This document shows, piece by piece, positions 12,138 to 20,122 of a DNA stretch of 21,928 nucleotides. The DNA lies in NCBI RefSeq assembly GCF_900546705.1, contig NZ_URDP01000031.1:1-21928 (forward strand). Direction: 5' to 3'. The first letter of the stretch is position 1. Each line of letters begins with the position of its first letter. The position numbers and the translations under genes were made by a program. This DNA comes from an uncultured Oscillibacter sp. (GTDB lineage: Bacteria > Bacillota > Clostridia > Oscillospirales > Oscillospiraceae). Below the pieces are notes generated by a model, which ran no database searches, had not been told where the DNA came from, and saw nothing but the letters and a program-made list of their open reading frames with translations.

Positions 12138-13273
12138 TCTACCTGGATCAGGCGGCCACGTCCCGGCCCAAGCCCCCCGGGGTGGCGGAGGCGATTCTGG
12201 CGGCCCTGGACGCATGCGGCAACAGCGGGCGGGGCACTCACCCGGAGGCCCTGGCCGCCGCACGGACGGTGTACGGCGTCCGCTGTCAGGCGGCGGCGCT
12301 CTTCGGCGGGCAGCCGGAGCGGGTGGCTTTTACCCCCAACTCCACGGCGGCGCTGAACATCGCCATTGCCGGCGCCCTGGGGCCGGGGGACCATGTGATC
12401 TCCACGGACCGGGAGCACAACTCCGTGCTGCGGCCCCTCTACCGCCTGCGGGACCAGGGGGTGGCGGTGGACTTCGTCCGGGCGGACCGGAACGGCCAGC
12501 TGGACTACGGCGATTTTGAGCGGCTGCTGCGGCCCCAGACCAAGGCGGTGGTGTGCACCCACGCCTCCAATCTCACCGGCGATGTGACGGATATCGGCTT
12601 TGTGGGGGAGTTTGCCCGGCGCCACGGGCTTTTATTCATTCTGGACGCCTCCCAGACTGCCGGCGTGTTCCCCATCTCCATGGAGCGGGACCACATCGAC
12701 GTGGTGTGCTTCACCGGCCACAAGGGGCTTATGGGGCCCCAGGGCACCGGTGGGCTGTGTGTAGGCCCGGGGGTGGAGCTGCGGCCGCTGCTGGTGGGCG
12801 GCACCGGCGTCCAGAGCTTCTCCGAGACCCAGCCGGCGGAGTACCCCACCCGGCTGGAGGCGGGCACCCTCAATAGCCACGGCCTGGCGGGCCTGGGCGC
12901 CGCGCTGGAGTTTCTGGAGAAAACGGGACCGGACACCATCCGGCAGCATGAGCAAGCCCTGGCCCGGCGGTTTTACGAGGCGGTCCGGGACGTGCCCGGC
13001 GTGCGGGTGTACGGGGACTTTTCCACGGCGGAGCGGGCGGCCATCGTGTCGCTGAACATCGGGGAGGAGGACTCAGCGGAGATTTCCGACCAGCTCTCGG
13101 AGCGGTTCGACATCGCCACCCGCCCCGGCGCCCACTGCGCCCCCCGGCTGCACCGTGCCCTGGGCACGGAGGACCAGGGGGCCGTCCGGTTCTCCTGGGG
13201 CTGGTTCAATACGGAGGCCGAAACAGACGCCGCGGCGGAGGCGGTGCGGATTCTGGCGGAGGAAGCGCGGTAA
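12134..13273 (+). CDS. Class V aminotransferase-fold cysteine desulfurase (selenium-associated type)
   Basis: A 379-aa PLP enzyme related to CsdA/SufS. Seen: IYLDQAATSRPKP (residues 2-14), NSTAALNIAI (69-78), HNSVLRP (95-101), the aspartate ladder ILDASQTAG (169-177), PLP-binding Lys197 in TGHKGLMGPQGTGGL, and the mobile-loop catalytic Cys335 in GAHCAPRLH. This subfamily differs from housekeeping IscS/NifS and typically sits with yedF and a DUF3343 protein. It probably mobilises S or Se from cysteine or selenocysteine and hands it to YedF (inference). It overlaps yedF by 4 nt and is followed after 1 nt by the carrier-like gene, so all three are tightly coupled. Confidence 0.92.
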   Translation: MIYLDQAATSRPKPPGVAEAILAALDACGNSGRGTHPEALAAARTVYGVRCQAAALFGGQPERVAFTPNSTAALNIAIAGALGPGDHVISTDREHNSVLRPLYRLRDQGVAVDFVRADRNGQLDYGDFERLLRPQTKAVVCTHASNLTGDVTDIGFVGEFARRHGLLFILDASQTAGVFPISMERDHIDVVCFTGHKGLMGPQGTGGLCVGPGVELRPLLVGGTGVQSFSETQPAEYPTRLEAGTLNSHGLAGLGAALEFLEKTGPDTIRQHEQALARRFYEAVRDVPGVRVYGDFSTAERAAIVSLNIGEEDSAEISDQLSERFDIATRPGAHCAPRLHRALGTEDQGAVRFSWGWFNTEAETDAAAEAVRILAEEAR

Positions 13274-13274
13274 C

Positions 13275-13511
13275 ATGCGGGAAAAGACGGAAAAATGCAT
13301 CGTGACCTTCCGTACCACCACCGGCGCCATGGCCATGGAACGCTCCTGCCGGGCCGCAGGCGTGCCGGGGCGGCTCATTCCCGTGCCCCGGGTCATCACC
13401 GCCGGGTGCGGCATGTGCTGGGCAGCGCCGCCGGAGGCCCGGGAGGCGGTGGAGGCACTGGTCGTCAAAGAGCACTTGGATGTGGACGGATTGTATGCTA
13501 TACTGCTCTAG
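13275..13511 (+). CDS. Putative Se/S carrier-like protein (DUF3343)
   Basis: A 78-aa protein of the DUF3343 / Se_S_carrier family. Seen: VTFRTTTGAMAMERSC at the start (residues 10-25), PVPRVITAGCGMCWAAP with the paired Cys45 and Cys48, and EHLDVDGLYAILL at the end. The family is a small one-domain protein proposed to shuttle selenium or sulfur, based mainly on genomic association; no activity is proven. The ATG at 13275 lies 1 nt after the desulfurase stop, so translation is by coupling; the upstream GGAGGAAGCGCGG supplies a ribosome site inside the previous gene. Confidence 0.88.
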   Translation: MREKTEKCIVTFRTTTGAMAMERSCRAAGVPGRLIPVPRVITAGCGMCWAAPPEAREAVEALVVKEHLDVDGLYAILL

Positions 13512-13526
13512 GAACCTGAGGGTTCC
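13511..13526 (+). promoter_or_regulatory. Short intercistronic hairpin
   Basis: GGAACC-TGAG-GGTTCC gives a 6-bp stem starting at the last base of the DUF3343 stop and ending just before GAAGGAGG of the next gene. There is no T-run, so it is not a terminator; it may stabilise or process the mRNA. Confidence 0.4.
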
Positions 13527-13541
13527 CGAAGGAGGATTTGT

Positions 13542-13715
13542 ATGGCGGGCAACTGCGAAGAGTGCGTCTACTACGACTATGACGAGGAAGAGGACCAGTT
13601 CTACTGCACCGTGGACCTGGACGAGGATGAGATGGAGCGGTTCCTCCGGGGTGCCAACAGCGCCTGCCCCTATTACCGGCGGGGGGACGACTACGAGACG
13701 GCCCGCCGTCAGTGA
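13542..13715 (+). CDS. Small four-cysteine acidic protein (DUF6472-like)
   Basis: A 57-aa protein with Cys5, Cys8, Cys22 and Cys42 (MAGNCEECVYYDYD, FYCTVDLDEDEMERFL, SACPYYRRGDDYETARR). It looks like the DUF6472 type of small protein annotated in Oscillospiraceae, with the Cys spacing suggesting a zinc or Fe-S site. No function is known. The ribosome site GAAGGAGG is 6 nt upstream. It sits between the Se/S carrier-like gene and a NUDIX hydrolase in the same transcript. The frame continues in real coding style and ends 15 nt before the next start, supporting expression. Confidence 0.8.
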   Translation: MAGNCEECVYYDYDEEEDQFYCTVDLDEDEMERFLRGANSACPYYRRGDDYETARRQ

Positions 13716-13730
13716 AAGGGAGGAGATACC

Positions 13731-14249
13731 GTGGAATTAGTGGATCTGTACGATGAGAACCGGGTGCCCCTGGGGCTGACGGCGGAGCGGTACGGGAAAA
13801 AGGCACCGGGCCAGTACCGGGCGGTGGTGCACGTGTGCGTGTTCGACAGCGCCGGACGGATGCTGATCCAGCAGCGCACACCCACCAAGCACGTCTGGCC
13901 GGGCCGGTGGGACGTGAGCATCGGCGGCGGCGTGGACGCGGGAGAGACCAGCCGTCAGGCGGCGGAGCGGGAGTTCCGGGAGGAGCTGGGCTATCCCCTG
14001 GACCTGACCGGGGTGCGCCCTACGGTGACGGTGAACTTCGGCGCCGGGTTTGACGATTTCTTCATCGCCGCGGCGGATATCCCGCTGGAGGAACTGACGC
14101 TTCAGGCGGAGGAGGTCAGCCAGGTGCGCTGGGCCTCCCTGGAGGAGATTTGCGCCATGGTGGACGAGGGGAGCTTTATTACCTATCCCAAGAGCTTCCT
14201 GGCCTTTTTGTTCGACATGCGGGACTCTTTCGGATTTCCAACCAAATAA
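13731..14249 (+). CDS. NUDIX hydrolase
   Basis: A 172-aa NUDIX-fold enzyme, which hydrolyses nucleoside diphosphates linked to another moiety. The signature G-x5-E-x7-REUxEExGU fits residues 66-88 (Gly66, Glu72, Arg80, Glu81, Glu84, Glu85, Gly87). The N-terminal ELVDLYDENRVPLG and the QQRTPTKHVWPGRWDVS stretch resemble the YfcD/isopentenyl-diphosphate isomerase-like subgroup; the substrate is unknown. The start is GTG 13731 with GGGAGGAG six nt upstream. It is last in the yedF transcript, before a bidirectional terminator. Confidence 0.9.
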   Translation: MELVDLYDENRVPLGLTAERYGKKAPGQYRAVVHVCVFDSAGRMLIQQRTPTKHVWPGRWDVSIGGGVDAGETSRQAAEREFREELGYPLDLTGVRPTVTVNFGAGFDDFFIAAADIPLEELTLQAEEVSQVRWASLEEICAMVDEGSFITYPKSFLAFLFDMRDSFGFPTK

Positions 14250-14250
14250 A

Positions 14251-14287
14251 AACAGCGCCGGGGCAAACGCTCCGGCGCTGATTTTTT
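14251..14287. terminator. Bidirectional terminator between the NUDIX gene and the CcdA-TlpA gene
   Basis: CAGCGCCGG (14253-14261) pairs with CCGGCGCTG (14272-14280) around a 10-nt loop, followed by ATTTTTTATC on the plus strand and TTTTTATTTGG on the minus strand. Confidence 0.85.
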
Positions 14288-14297
14288 ATCGGGTTTT

Positions 14298-15494
<1,197 letters not shown>

Positions 15495-15524
15495 GCAAGA
15501 CTCCTTTATGTTTGGAATACCGTC

Positions 15525-15553
15525 ATCATATCCGGGAAACGGGGAAAAGTAAA
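15525..15553 (-). promoter_or_regulatory. Promoter of the CcdA-TlpA gene
   Basis: Minus strand -35 TTTACT (15548-15553), 17-nt spacer, -10 TATGAT (15525-15530), in the 68-nt gap after the SSB-like gene. It allows expression separately from ssb. Confidence 0.65.
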
Positions 15554-15562
15554 GTGAAAAAA

Positions 15563-16174
15563 TCACATATCTCCATTTTGCGCTTCCAGGCGCATCATGG
15601 AGACCTCGTAGGCCACCCGGGCCTCCGTGCCGGCGTCTGTGGTTTTCTGGTAGACGCGGCTTTGAAGCCGCCCCTCCAGGGAGATCTGCTCTCCGGTGGG
15701 CAGGGAGCGGACCTGCTGGGCCAGCTGTCCCCAGGCGATCACCGGCAGATAGTCGGTGCGGCCGTACCGGCGGGGCACGGCCAGCATCAGATCGCAGATG
15801 GTGCGGCCCAGGGGCGTGCGCCGGAAGATGGGGGGCTTGCAGAGACTGCCGGTGAGCAAAATGCGGTTGGCGGCCTCGCCCTCGGGGGGCGGCAGCTCCT
15901 GGGCGTAGACGGTGAGCACCAGACGGTTGCCCACGCCGCTTCGGTTGTTGAACGAGCGCAGCTGCCCCCGGATGCGGAGGAGCTCCTCCGGCTGGACCTG
16001 CCCGGCCAGGGACTCGGGCACCAGCACCGGCAGCAGGTCCGCGTGGCCGGAAAGCCGGGGAACCTCCAGAAAAAAGCGGAAAAACCGCAGGCCGTGGTTT
16101 TCGTGAGAGAGGACGGGCTCCGCCTGGGGCCGTCCCTCCAGCACGATCTCGTTGACGCATGTGCTTGTCATCAT
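15563..16174 (-). CDS. Single-stranded DNA-binding protein, two-OB type
   Basis: A 203-aa protein with two OB-like halves. Residues 104-198 are a recognisable SSB fold: NRILLTGSLCKPPIFRRTPLGRTICDLMLAV, then LPVIAWGQLAQQ, and LEGRLQSRVYQK. Residues 7-95 are a more divergent OB-like copy (NEIVLEGRPQ, LRIRGQLRSFNN, NRLVLTVYAQEL). The chain ends LEAQNGDM, so the acidic C-terminal tip (DDDIPF type) that recruits partner proteins is missing. It is therefore unlikely to be the housekeeping SSB; a specialised or accessory role is inferred. ATGs at 16174 and 16171 are both possible; GAGG lies 6 and 9 nt upstream respectively. The gene is divergent from the hydrolase unit; its promoter is not clear (a weak TTGCCG...TATCCC lies upstream). 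Confidence 0.82.
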   Translation of the reverse strand: MMTSTCVNEIVLEGRPQAEPVLSHENHGLRFFRFFLEVPRLSGHADLLPVLVPESLAGQVQPEELLRIRGQLRSFNNRSGVGNRLVLTVYAQELPPPEGEAANRILLTGSLCKPPIFRRTPLGRTICDLMLAVPRRYGRTDYLPVIAWGQLAQQVRSLPTGEQISLEGRLQSRVYQKTTDAGTEARVAYEVSMMRLEAQNGDM

Positions 16175-16242
16175 TGTCCACCTCTCGGTCGTGTAAAATC
16201 GGGATAGGACACTCTATGACGCCGGCAAGGCGGATAGACCTC

Positions 16243-16271
16243 TTGTGCCGGGAAACGCTGTGGCATATAAT
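16243..16271 (+). promoter_or_regulatory. Promoter of the hydrolase-flavodoxin unit
   Basis: -35 TTGTGC (16243-16248), 17-nt spacer, perfect -10 TATAAT (16266-16271). Confidence 0.7.
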
Positions 16272-16306
16272 AGGCGTACCGGCAGCGGGCCGGGAAAGGA
16301 GGGCCT

Positions 16307-17449
16307 ATGGCGAATCTTTTGGACTATCTGGACTGGCGGGGAGATCTGACCCTTGCCCAGGCGCCCTTTTGCGAGGTGGACAATCTCATTTTGTCGGAGC
16401 TCTCCTTTGTGGACTTCGGGAACATTGTGCCGCCGCCGGGGGAAAAGGGCGGCGTGGCGCTTTATCAGGCGGCGGAGGCATTTTTCCGCCGTCACGGCCA
16501 GGCAGAGCGCATCGACATGGGGGTGCTGGTGCCCGCGGAGATCCCGCTGATGCTGGAGAAGATGGCGGCGTGTCCCCGGTTCCGGGACATGACGCTCCAC
16601 GGCTTTGCCGACCGGCTGGACAATGACCGGGCAGCGCAGTTCGCGGCCTTGACGGTGAACACAGGGGACGGACGGCTGTACCTGGCCTTCCGGGGGACGG
16701 ACGACACCCTGGCCGGCTGGAAGGAGGACTTCCATATGGCCTGCATGCCGCAGGTTCCGGCCCAGGCCATGGCGGTGGAGTATATCGGGCAAATCGCCCG
16801 GCAGTTCCCGCGCCGGAAGCTGCGGCTGGGGGGACATTCCAAGGGCGGGAACCTGGCGGTGTACGCCGCTGTGTTCTGCACGGCCGCCGTCCAGCGGCGC
16901 ATCCAGCAGGTCTGGTCCAACGACGGACCGGGGTTTCACCGGGACCTGGCGGAGCTGCCCGCCCACCGGCGTGTGGCGGAGCGGATCGTCTCCATCGTGC
17001 CGTCCTCCTCCGTGGTGGGGATGCTCCTGGAGCATGAGGAGGACTATGTGGTGGTGGAGAGCAGCCAGCATGGTCTCATGCAGCACGACGGCTTTTCCTG
17101 GGAGGTGCTGGGGGACCGCTTTGTGCGATTGGGCAGCGTGGACCGGCAGAGCCGTCTCCACGACAAGGCCCTGCGCAGCTGGGTGCGCCAGATGCCCGTG
17201 GAGCAGCGGGAGCGGTTTGTGGAGGGACTCTTCGCCGTGCTCACGGCCTCCGGCGCCCAGACCCTGACGGATCTCAAGGAGGAACGGTTCAAGGCCGCGG
17301 GGGCCATGGTACGGGCCATGAAGGATATGGAAAAAGACACCCGGGACGCGCTGTTTTACGCCATCGGGCTGCTGTTTCGCAGCAACGTGCAGGCGATGCT
17401 GGAAGAGTGGGAGAGCGGGAAGAGAAAAAAGAAGGAGAAGCACGCATGA
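16307..17449 (+). CDS. Mbeg1-like alpha/beta hydrolase (DUF2974)
   Basis: A 380-aa lipase-like serine hydrolase of the DUF2974 (Mbeg1-like) family. Seen: MANLLDYLDWRGDLTL at the start, the family-typical NLILSELSFVDF (residues 26-37), LYLAFRGTDDT (124-134) preceding the oxyanion region, and the nucleophile elbow GGHSKGGNLAVY with Ser178. Asp and His candidates lie further on (NDGPGF after the elbow, and the later SSQHGLMQHD). The substrate is unknown. No signal peptide is visible, so it is probably cytoplasmic. The C-terminus is very basic (GKRKKKEKHA). The start has AAAGGAGGG six nt upstream. It overlaps the following flavodoxin-like gene by ATGA (17446-17449), so the two are translationally coupled. 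Confidence 0.88.
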   Translation: MANLLDYLDWRGDLTLAQAPFCEVDNLILSELSFVDFGNIVPPPGEKGGVALYQAAEAFFRRHGQAERIDMGVLVPAEIPLMLEKMAACPRFRDMTLHGFADRLDNDRAAQFAALTVNTGDGRLYLAFRGTDDTLAGWKEDFHMACMPQVPAQAMAVEYIGQIARQFPRRKLRLGGHSKGGNLAVYAAVFCTAAVQRRIQQVWSNDGPGFHRDLAELPAHRRVAERIVSIVPSSSVVGMLLEHEEDYVVVESSQHGLMQHDGFSWEVLGDRFVRLGSVDRQSRLHDKALRSWVRQMPVEQRERFVEGLFAVLTASGAQTLTDLKEERFKAAGAMVRAMKDMEKDTRDALFYAIGLLFRSNVQAMLEEWESGKRKKKEKHA

Positions 17450-18003
17450 GAGCCATTGTGTTTGCATCCCAGACGGGATTCACCCGGCAGTACGCCCAGC
17501 TGCTTTCGGAGAAGACGGGGGTGCCCGCCTACGAGCTCCGGGAGGCGGCCAAAGCGCTGCCCCGGGACAGCGAGATCTTTTACATGGGCTGGCTGATGGC
17601 CGGCTCCGTGAAGGGCCTGGAGCGGGCCATGGACCGCTATACCATCCGGGGGGCGGCCATTGTGGGATTGTCCCCCAACGGCAACGGCGACCTTTGGACG
17701 GAGGCACGGATCAACGGGGGCACCAGTGACACCGGCGCCCGGATCTTCTACCTGCAGGGGGGCTACGCGCCGGAGAAGCTGGGCTTTTTCAGCCGTGTCC
17801 TTATGAAGAAGATGGCCGCGTCCGTCACCCGGAAGATTGCCGAAAAGGGGGACGCTGCCACACCGGAGGAGCGGGACATGGCGCAGCTGCTGGCCCGGGG
17901 CGGCAGCCGGGTCCGGCCTCAGGCGCTGGACGAGATCGCCGCCTGGTTTGCCGCCGGGCCCCACACCGGCGTACTCAAGCCGGTGCCCCGGGTGGAGATC
18001 TGA
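17446..18003 (+). CDS. Flavodoxin-like domain protein
   Basis: A 185-aa protein with a flavodoxin-type Rossmann start: AIVFASQTGFTRQYAQLL, where SQTGFT (residues 8-13) is the FMN phosphate-binding loop, then FYMGWLMAGSVKGLERAM (45-62). It lacks later hallmarks of classical flavodoxin, resembling instead the flavodoxin-domain proteins (HemG/menaquinone-dependent protoporphyrinogen oxidase style) found in Clostridia. Function is unassigned. It starts in the stop of the hydrolase gene and ends just before a strong terminator. Whether it binds FMN cannot be told from sequence alone. Confidence 0.8.
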   Translation: MRAIVFASQTGFTRQYAQLLSEKTGVPAYELREAAKALPRDSEIFYMGWLMAGSVKGLERAMDRYTIRGAAIVGLSPNGNGDLWTEARINGGTSDTGARIFYLQGGYAPEKLGFFSRVLMKKMAASVTRKIAEKGDAATPEERDMAQLLARGGSRVRPQALDEIAAWFAAGPHTGVLKPVPRVEI

Positions 18004-18007
18004 ACAA

Positions 18008-18039
18008 GAAAAAGCGGCCGGTTTCCCGGCCGCTTTTTT
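18008..18039. terminator. Bidirectional terminator between the flavodoxin gene and obg
   Basis: GCGGCCGG (18014-18021), loop TTTC, CCGGCCGC (18026-18033), T-run 18034-18039. The A-run before it gives TTTTTC on the minus strand, serving obg. Confidence 0.9.
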
Positions 18040-19325
18040 CAGCGCTGATATTCAAATTCAAAGTCGTACATGGACACGGTGTCGCCGTCGCGGATGCCCA
18101 TCTCCTCCAGCTGCTGGAAGAGACCCGACTCCCGCAGGGTCTTGTCGAACCACATGCGGCTTTCATAGTCGGAGAAGTTGACATTGGCCATGAGGTGCTG
18201 AAGCCAGGGACCCTCCACGACCCAGGTGCCGTCGTCGGCGCGCTGGATGTCCAGAGGGGCGGAGGTATCCACCACCGGCGGACGCTTCACATACTCCGGC
18301 TCGTAGACGGTGACCGGGGGCAGCGTGGAGAGCTGTTCAGCGATCTTGCCTACCAGCTCCCGGGTGCCCTGGTGGGCGGCGGCGGAGATCTCCAGCAGGG
18401 GATAGCCCAGCTCCTCCACATGGGCCCGGAGCCGCTCCAAATTGTCGGAGTCGGGCGGCAGAATGTCCACCTTGTTGGCGCAGACGATCTGGGGCCGCTT
18501 GGCAAGCTCGGGGCTGTACTGCACCAGCTCGGCATTGATGGCGTCGAAGTCCTCCACCGGGTCCCGGCCCTCGCTGCCGGACACGTCCACCACGTGCACC
18601 AGAAGGCGGCAGCGGTCCACGTGGCGCAAAAAGTCGTGGCCCAGGCCGGCACCCTCACTGGCGCCCTCGATGATGCCGGGGATGTCGGCCATGACGAAGC
18701 TGACGCCCTCGTCCACCCACACTACGCCTAGGTTGGGGTAGAGGGTGGTGAAGTGATAGTTGGCGATCTTGGGCTGGGCCTTGGATACCACGGAGAGGAG
18801 GGTGGACTTGCCCACGTTGGGGAAGCCCACCAGGCCCACGTCCGCCAGAAGCTTGAGCTCCAGAATCACGTCGTGGCTCTCACCGGGGAGGCCCGCCTTG
18901 GCAAAGCGGGGCACCTGCCGGGTAGGGGTGGCAAAGTGCATGTTGCCCCAGCCGCCCCGGCCGCCCTTGCACAGCACAAAGGGCTCCTTGCTGCTCATGT
19001 CCTGGATGATCTCGCCGGTCTCCGCGTCCCGGATCAGCGTGCCCCGGGGGACCCGGATGGTGAGATCGGCGCCGTCCTTGCCGGACCGGCGGCCGCCCTG
19101 GCCGTCGGCCCCGTTGGGGGCCACGTATTTGCGCTTGTAGCGGAAGTCCATCAGGGTGGACATGTTGTCGTCCACCTGCACGATGATGGACCCGCCCTTG
19201 CCGCCGTCCCCGCCGTCAGGGCCGCCGGCTGCCACATATTTTTCCCGGTGGAAGGCCACCACACCGTTGCCGCCGTTGCCGGCCCGCACGGTGATCCGGG
19301 CCTTGTCGATGAAAGAAGCTGCCAT
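18039..19325 (-). CDS. obg: GTPase Obg (ribosome assembly/stress GTPase)
   Basis: A 428-aa protein with the three Obg domains. Residues 1-160 are the glycine-rich Obg fold (GNGGNGVVAFHREKYVAAGG, GGDGGKGG, GKGGRGGWGN-like KGGRGGWGN at 120-128). Residues 161-330 are the G domain with GFPNVGKS (167-174), DIPG (214-217), NKVD (284-287) and a SAA G5 element. The C-terminal OCT domain (about 345-428) ends in YDFEFEYQR. It binds the large ribosomal subunit and the stringent-response nucleotide. The start ATG 19323-19325 has GGAGGTG upstream; upstream in-frame sequence is not coding. It follows rpmA in the conserved rplU-prp-rpmA-obg order, but a terminator and a long hairpin separate it from rpmA. 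Confidence 0.96.
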   Translation of the reverse strand: MAASFIDKARITVRAGNGGNGVVAFHREKYVAAGGPDGGDGGKGGSIIVQVDDNMSTLMDFRYKRKYVAPNGADGQGGRRSGKDGADLTIRVPRGTLIRDAETGEIIQDMSSKEPFVLCKGGRGGWGNMHFATPTRQVPRFAKAGLPGESHDVILELKLLADVGLVGFPNVGKSTLLSVVSKAQPKIANYHFTTLYPNLGVVWVDEGVSFVMADIPGIIEGASEGAGLGHDFLRHVDRCRLLVHVVDVSGSEGRDPVEDFDAINAELVQYSPELAKRPQIVCANKVDILPPDSDNLERLRAHVEELGYPLLEISAAAHQGTRELVGKIAEQLSTLPPVTVYEPEYVKRPPVVDTSAPLDIQRADDGTWVVEGPWLQHLMANVNFSDYESRMWFDKTLRESGLFQQLEEMGIRDGDTVSMYDFEFEYQR

Positions 19326-19359
19326 GGAAACACACCTCCGAAAGTAGTATGGGTCGAAT

Positions 19360-19413
19360 GGGGCGTGTGCATCCCAAGGCACGGGAGGCCGTGCCCTCGG
19401 ATGCGGACGCCCC
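19360..19413 (-). ncRNA. Long structured leader hairpin upstream of obg
   Basis: A 54-nt near-palindrome: GGGGCGT/ACGCCCC (7 bp), 2x2 internal loop, GCATCC/GGATGC (6 bp), 3x3 internal loop, GGCACGG/CCGTGCC (7 bp) and a GAGG loop. It lies between the rpmA terminator and obg. No T-run follows in either direction. I do not recognise it as a known RNA family; it may be a processing or regulatory element. Confidence 0.45.
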
Positions 19414-19420
19414 GGTTGGG

Positions 19421-19453
19421 AAAAAGAGCCCCGAACAAGCTGTTCGGGGCTCT
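19421..19453 (-). terminator. Intrinsic terminator of rplU-prp-rpmA
   Basis: AGAGCCCCGAACA (19425-19437), loop AGC, TGTTCGGGGCTCT (19441-19453); on the minus strand it is followed by TTTTT (19421-19425). It stands between rpmA and obg, so only readthrough or a separate promoter would reach obg. Confidence 0.85.
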
Positions 19454-19462
19454 CCAGTGACA

Positions 19463-19744
19463 TTACTCGGCAGTGTAAACAGAAGCCTGCTTACGATCCT
19501 TGCCCTTGCGCTCGAAGCGAAGCACGCCGTCCGCGGTGGCGAACAGGGTGTCGTCGCTGCCGATGCCCACGTTCACACCGGGGTGAATGTGAGTGCCGCG
19601 CTGACGGACGAGAATGTTGCCGGCCTTGACGAACTGGCCGTCGGCGCGCTTGGGACCAAGGCGCTTGGACTCAGAGTCACGGCCGTTCTTGGTGGAGCCG
19701 CCGCCCTTTTTGTGGGCGAAGAACTGAAGACCAATACGAATCAT
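19463..19744 (-). CDS. rpmA: 50S ribosomal protein L27
   Basis: A 93-aa precursor of L27. The mature part begins AHKKGGGSTKNGRDSESKRLG after the N-terminal extension MIRIGLQFF; LQFF-A is the Prp cleavage site in Bacillota. The tail (IRRRGTHIHPG-like VRQRGTHIHPGVNVGIG, LFATADGVLRFERK) is canonical. The start is ATG 19742-19744, with AAAGGA about 11 nt upstream; an ATG at 19756 overlaps that site and is rejected. It needs processing because uncleaved L27 would intrude on the peptidyl-transferase centre. Confidence 0.97.
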   Translation of the reverse strand: MIRIGLQFFAHKKGGGSTKNGRDSESKRLGPKRADGQFVKAGNILVRQRGTHIHPGVNVGIGSDDTLFATADGVLRFERKGKDRKQASVYTAE

Positions 19745-19786
19745 GATCGGTACCATCCTTTCTTAAGATTTTAGATGGGGAGGAGG

Positions 19787-20119
19787 TCAATCCTCTTCCA
19801 GAACTTCGATATTTTCAGGGTACTCGTCGTGAAGCTGGGCGAAATAGACCATCAGTCCGGCCATCAGCGTCTGACAGGTGCTCTCCGCCGTAGGGGAGAG
19901 GCCGCCGGGCAGCCGCAGAGAGATGGACGCGTCCTGTTCCCGTACCTTCACGGATGCCGCCAGACCCAGCACGTCGTTGATGGTTGCCTCCACCAGGCGA
20001 ATGGCGCTGGTGATGGCCGCGCAGACGATGTCTGCGCCCTCCTCGGCGTAGCCGCTGTGGCCCACGGAGTCAAACCCGGTGATCCGGTCGCCCTCCATGC
20101 GGAATGTGACGGTGGTCAT
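19787..20119 (-). CDS. prp: Ribosomal-processing cysteine protease Prp
   Basis: A 110-aa protein of the Prp/YsxB family. It cleaves the N-terminal extension of L27. Seen: the catalytic pair in VGHSGYAEEGADIVCAAIT, that is His21 and Cys33, at the spacing known from Staphylococcus aureus Prp, and a C-terminal helix region AESTCQTLMAGLMVYFAQL. It begins 3 nt after the rplU stop and ends 42 nt before rpmA, the standard place. The presence of the LQFF site in rpmA makes it functionally consistent. Confidence 0.95.
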   Translation of the reverse strand: MTTVTFRMEGDRITGFDSVGHSGYAEEGADIVCAAITSAIRLVEATINDVLGLAASVKVREQDASISLRLPGGLSPTAESTCQTLMAGLMVYFAQLHDEYPENIEVLEED

Positions 20120-20122
20120 ACC

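Noticed and set aside
16175..16260. LexA box before the SSB-like gene
   Set aside because: No GAAC-n4-GTTC-type dyad is present between the SSB-like gene and the hydrolase promoter.
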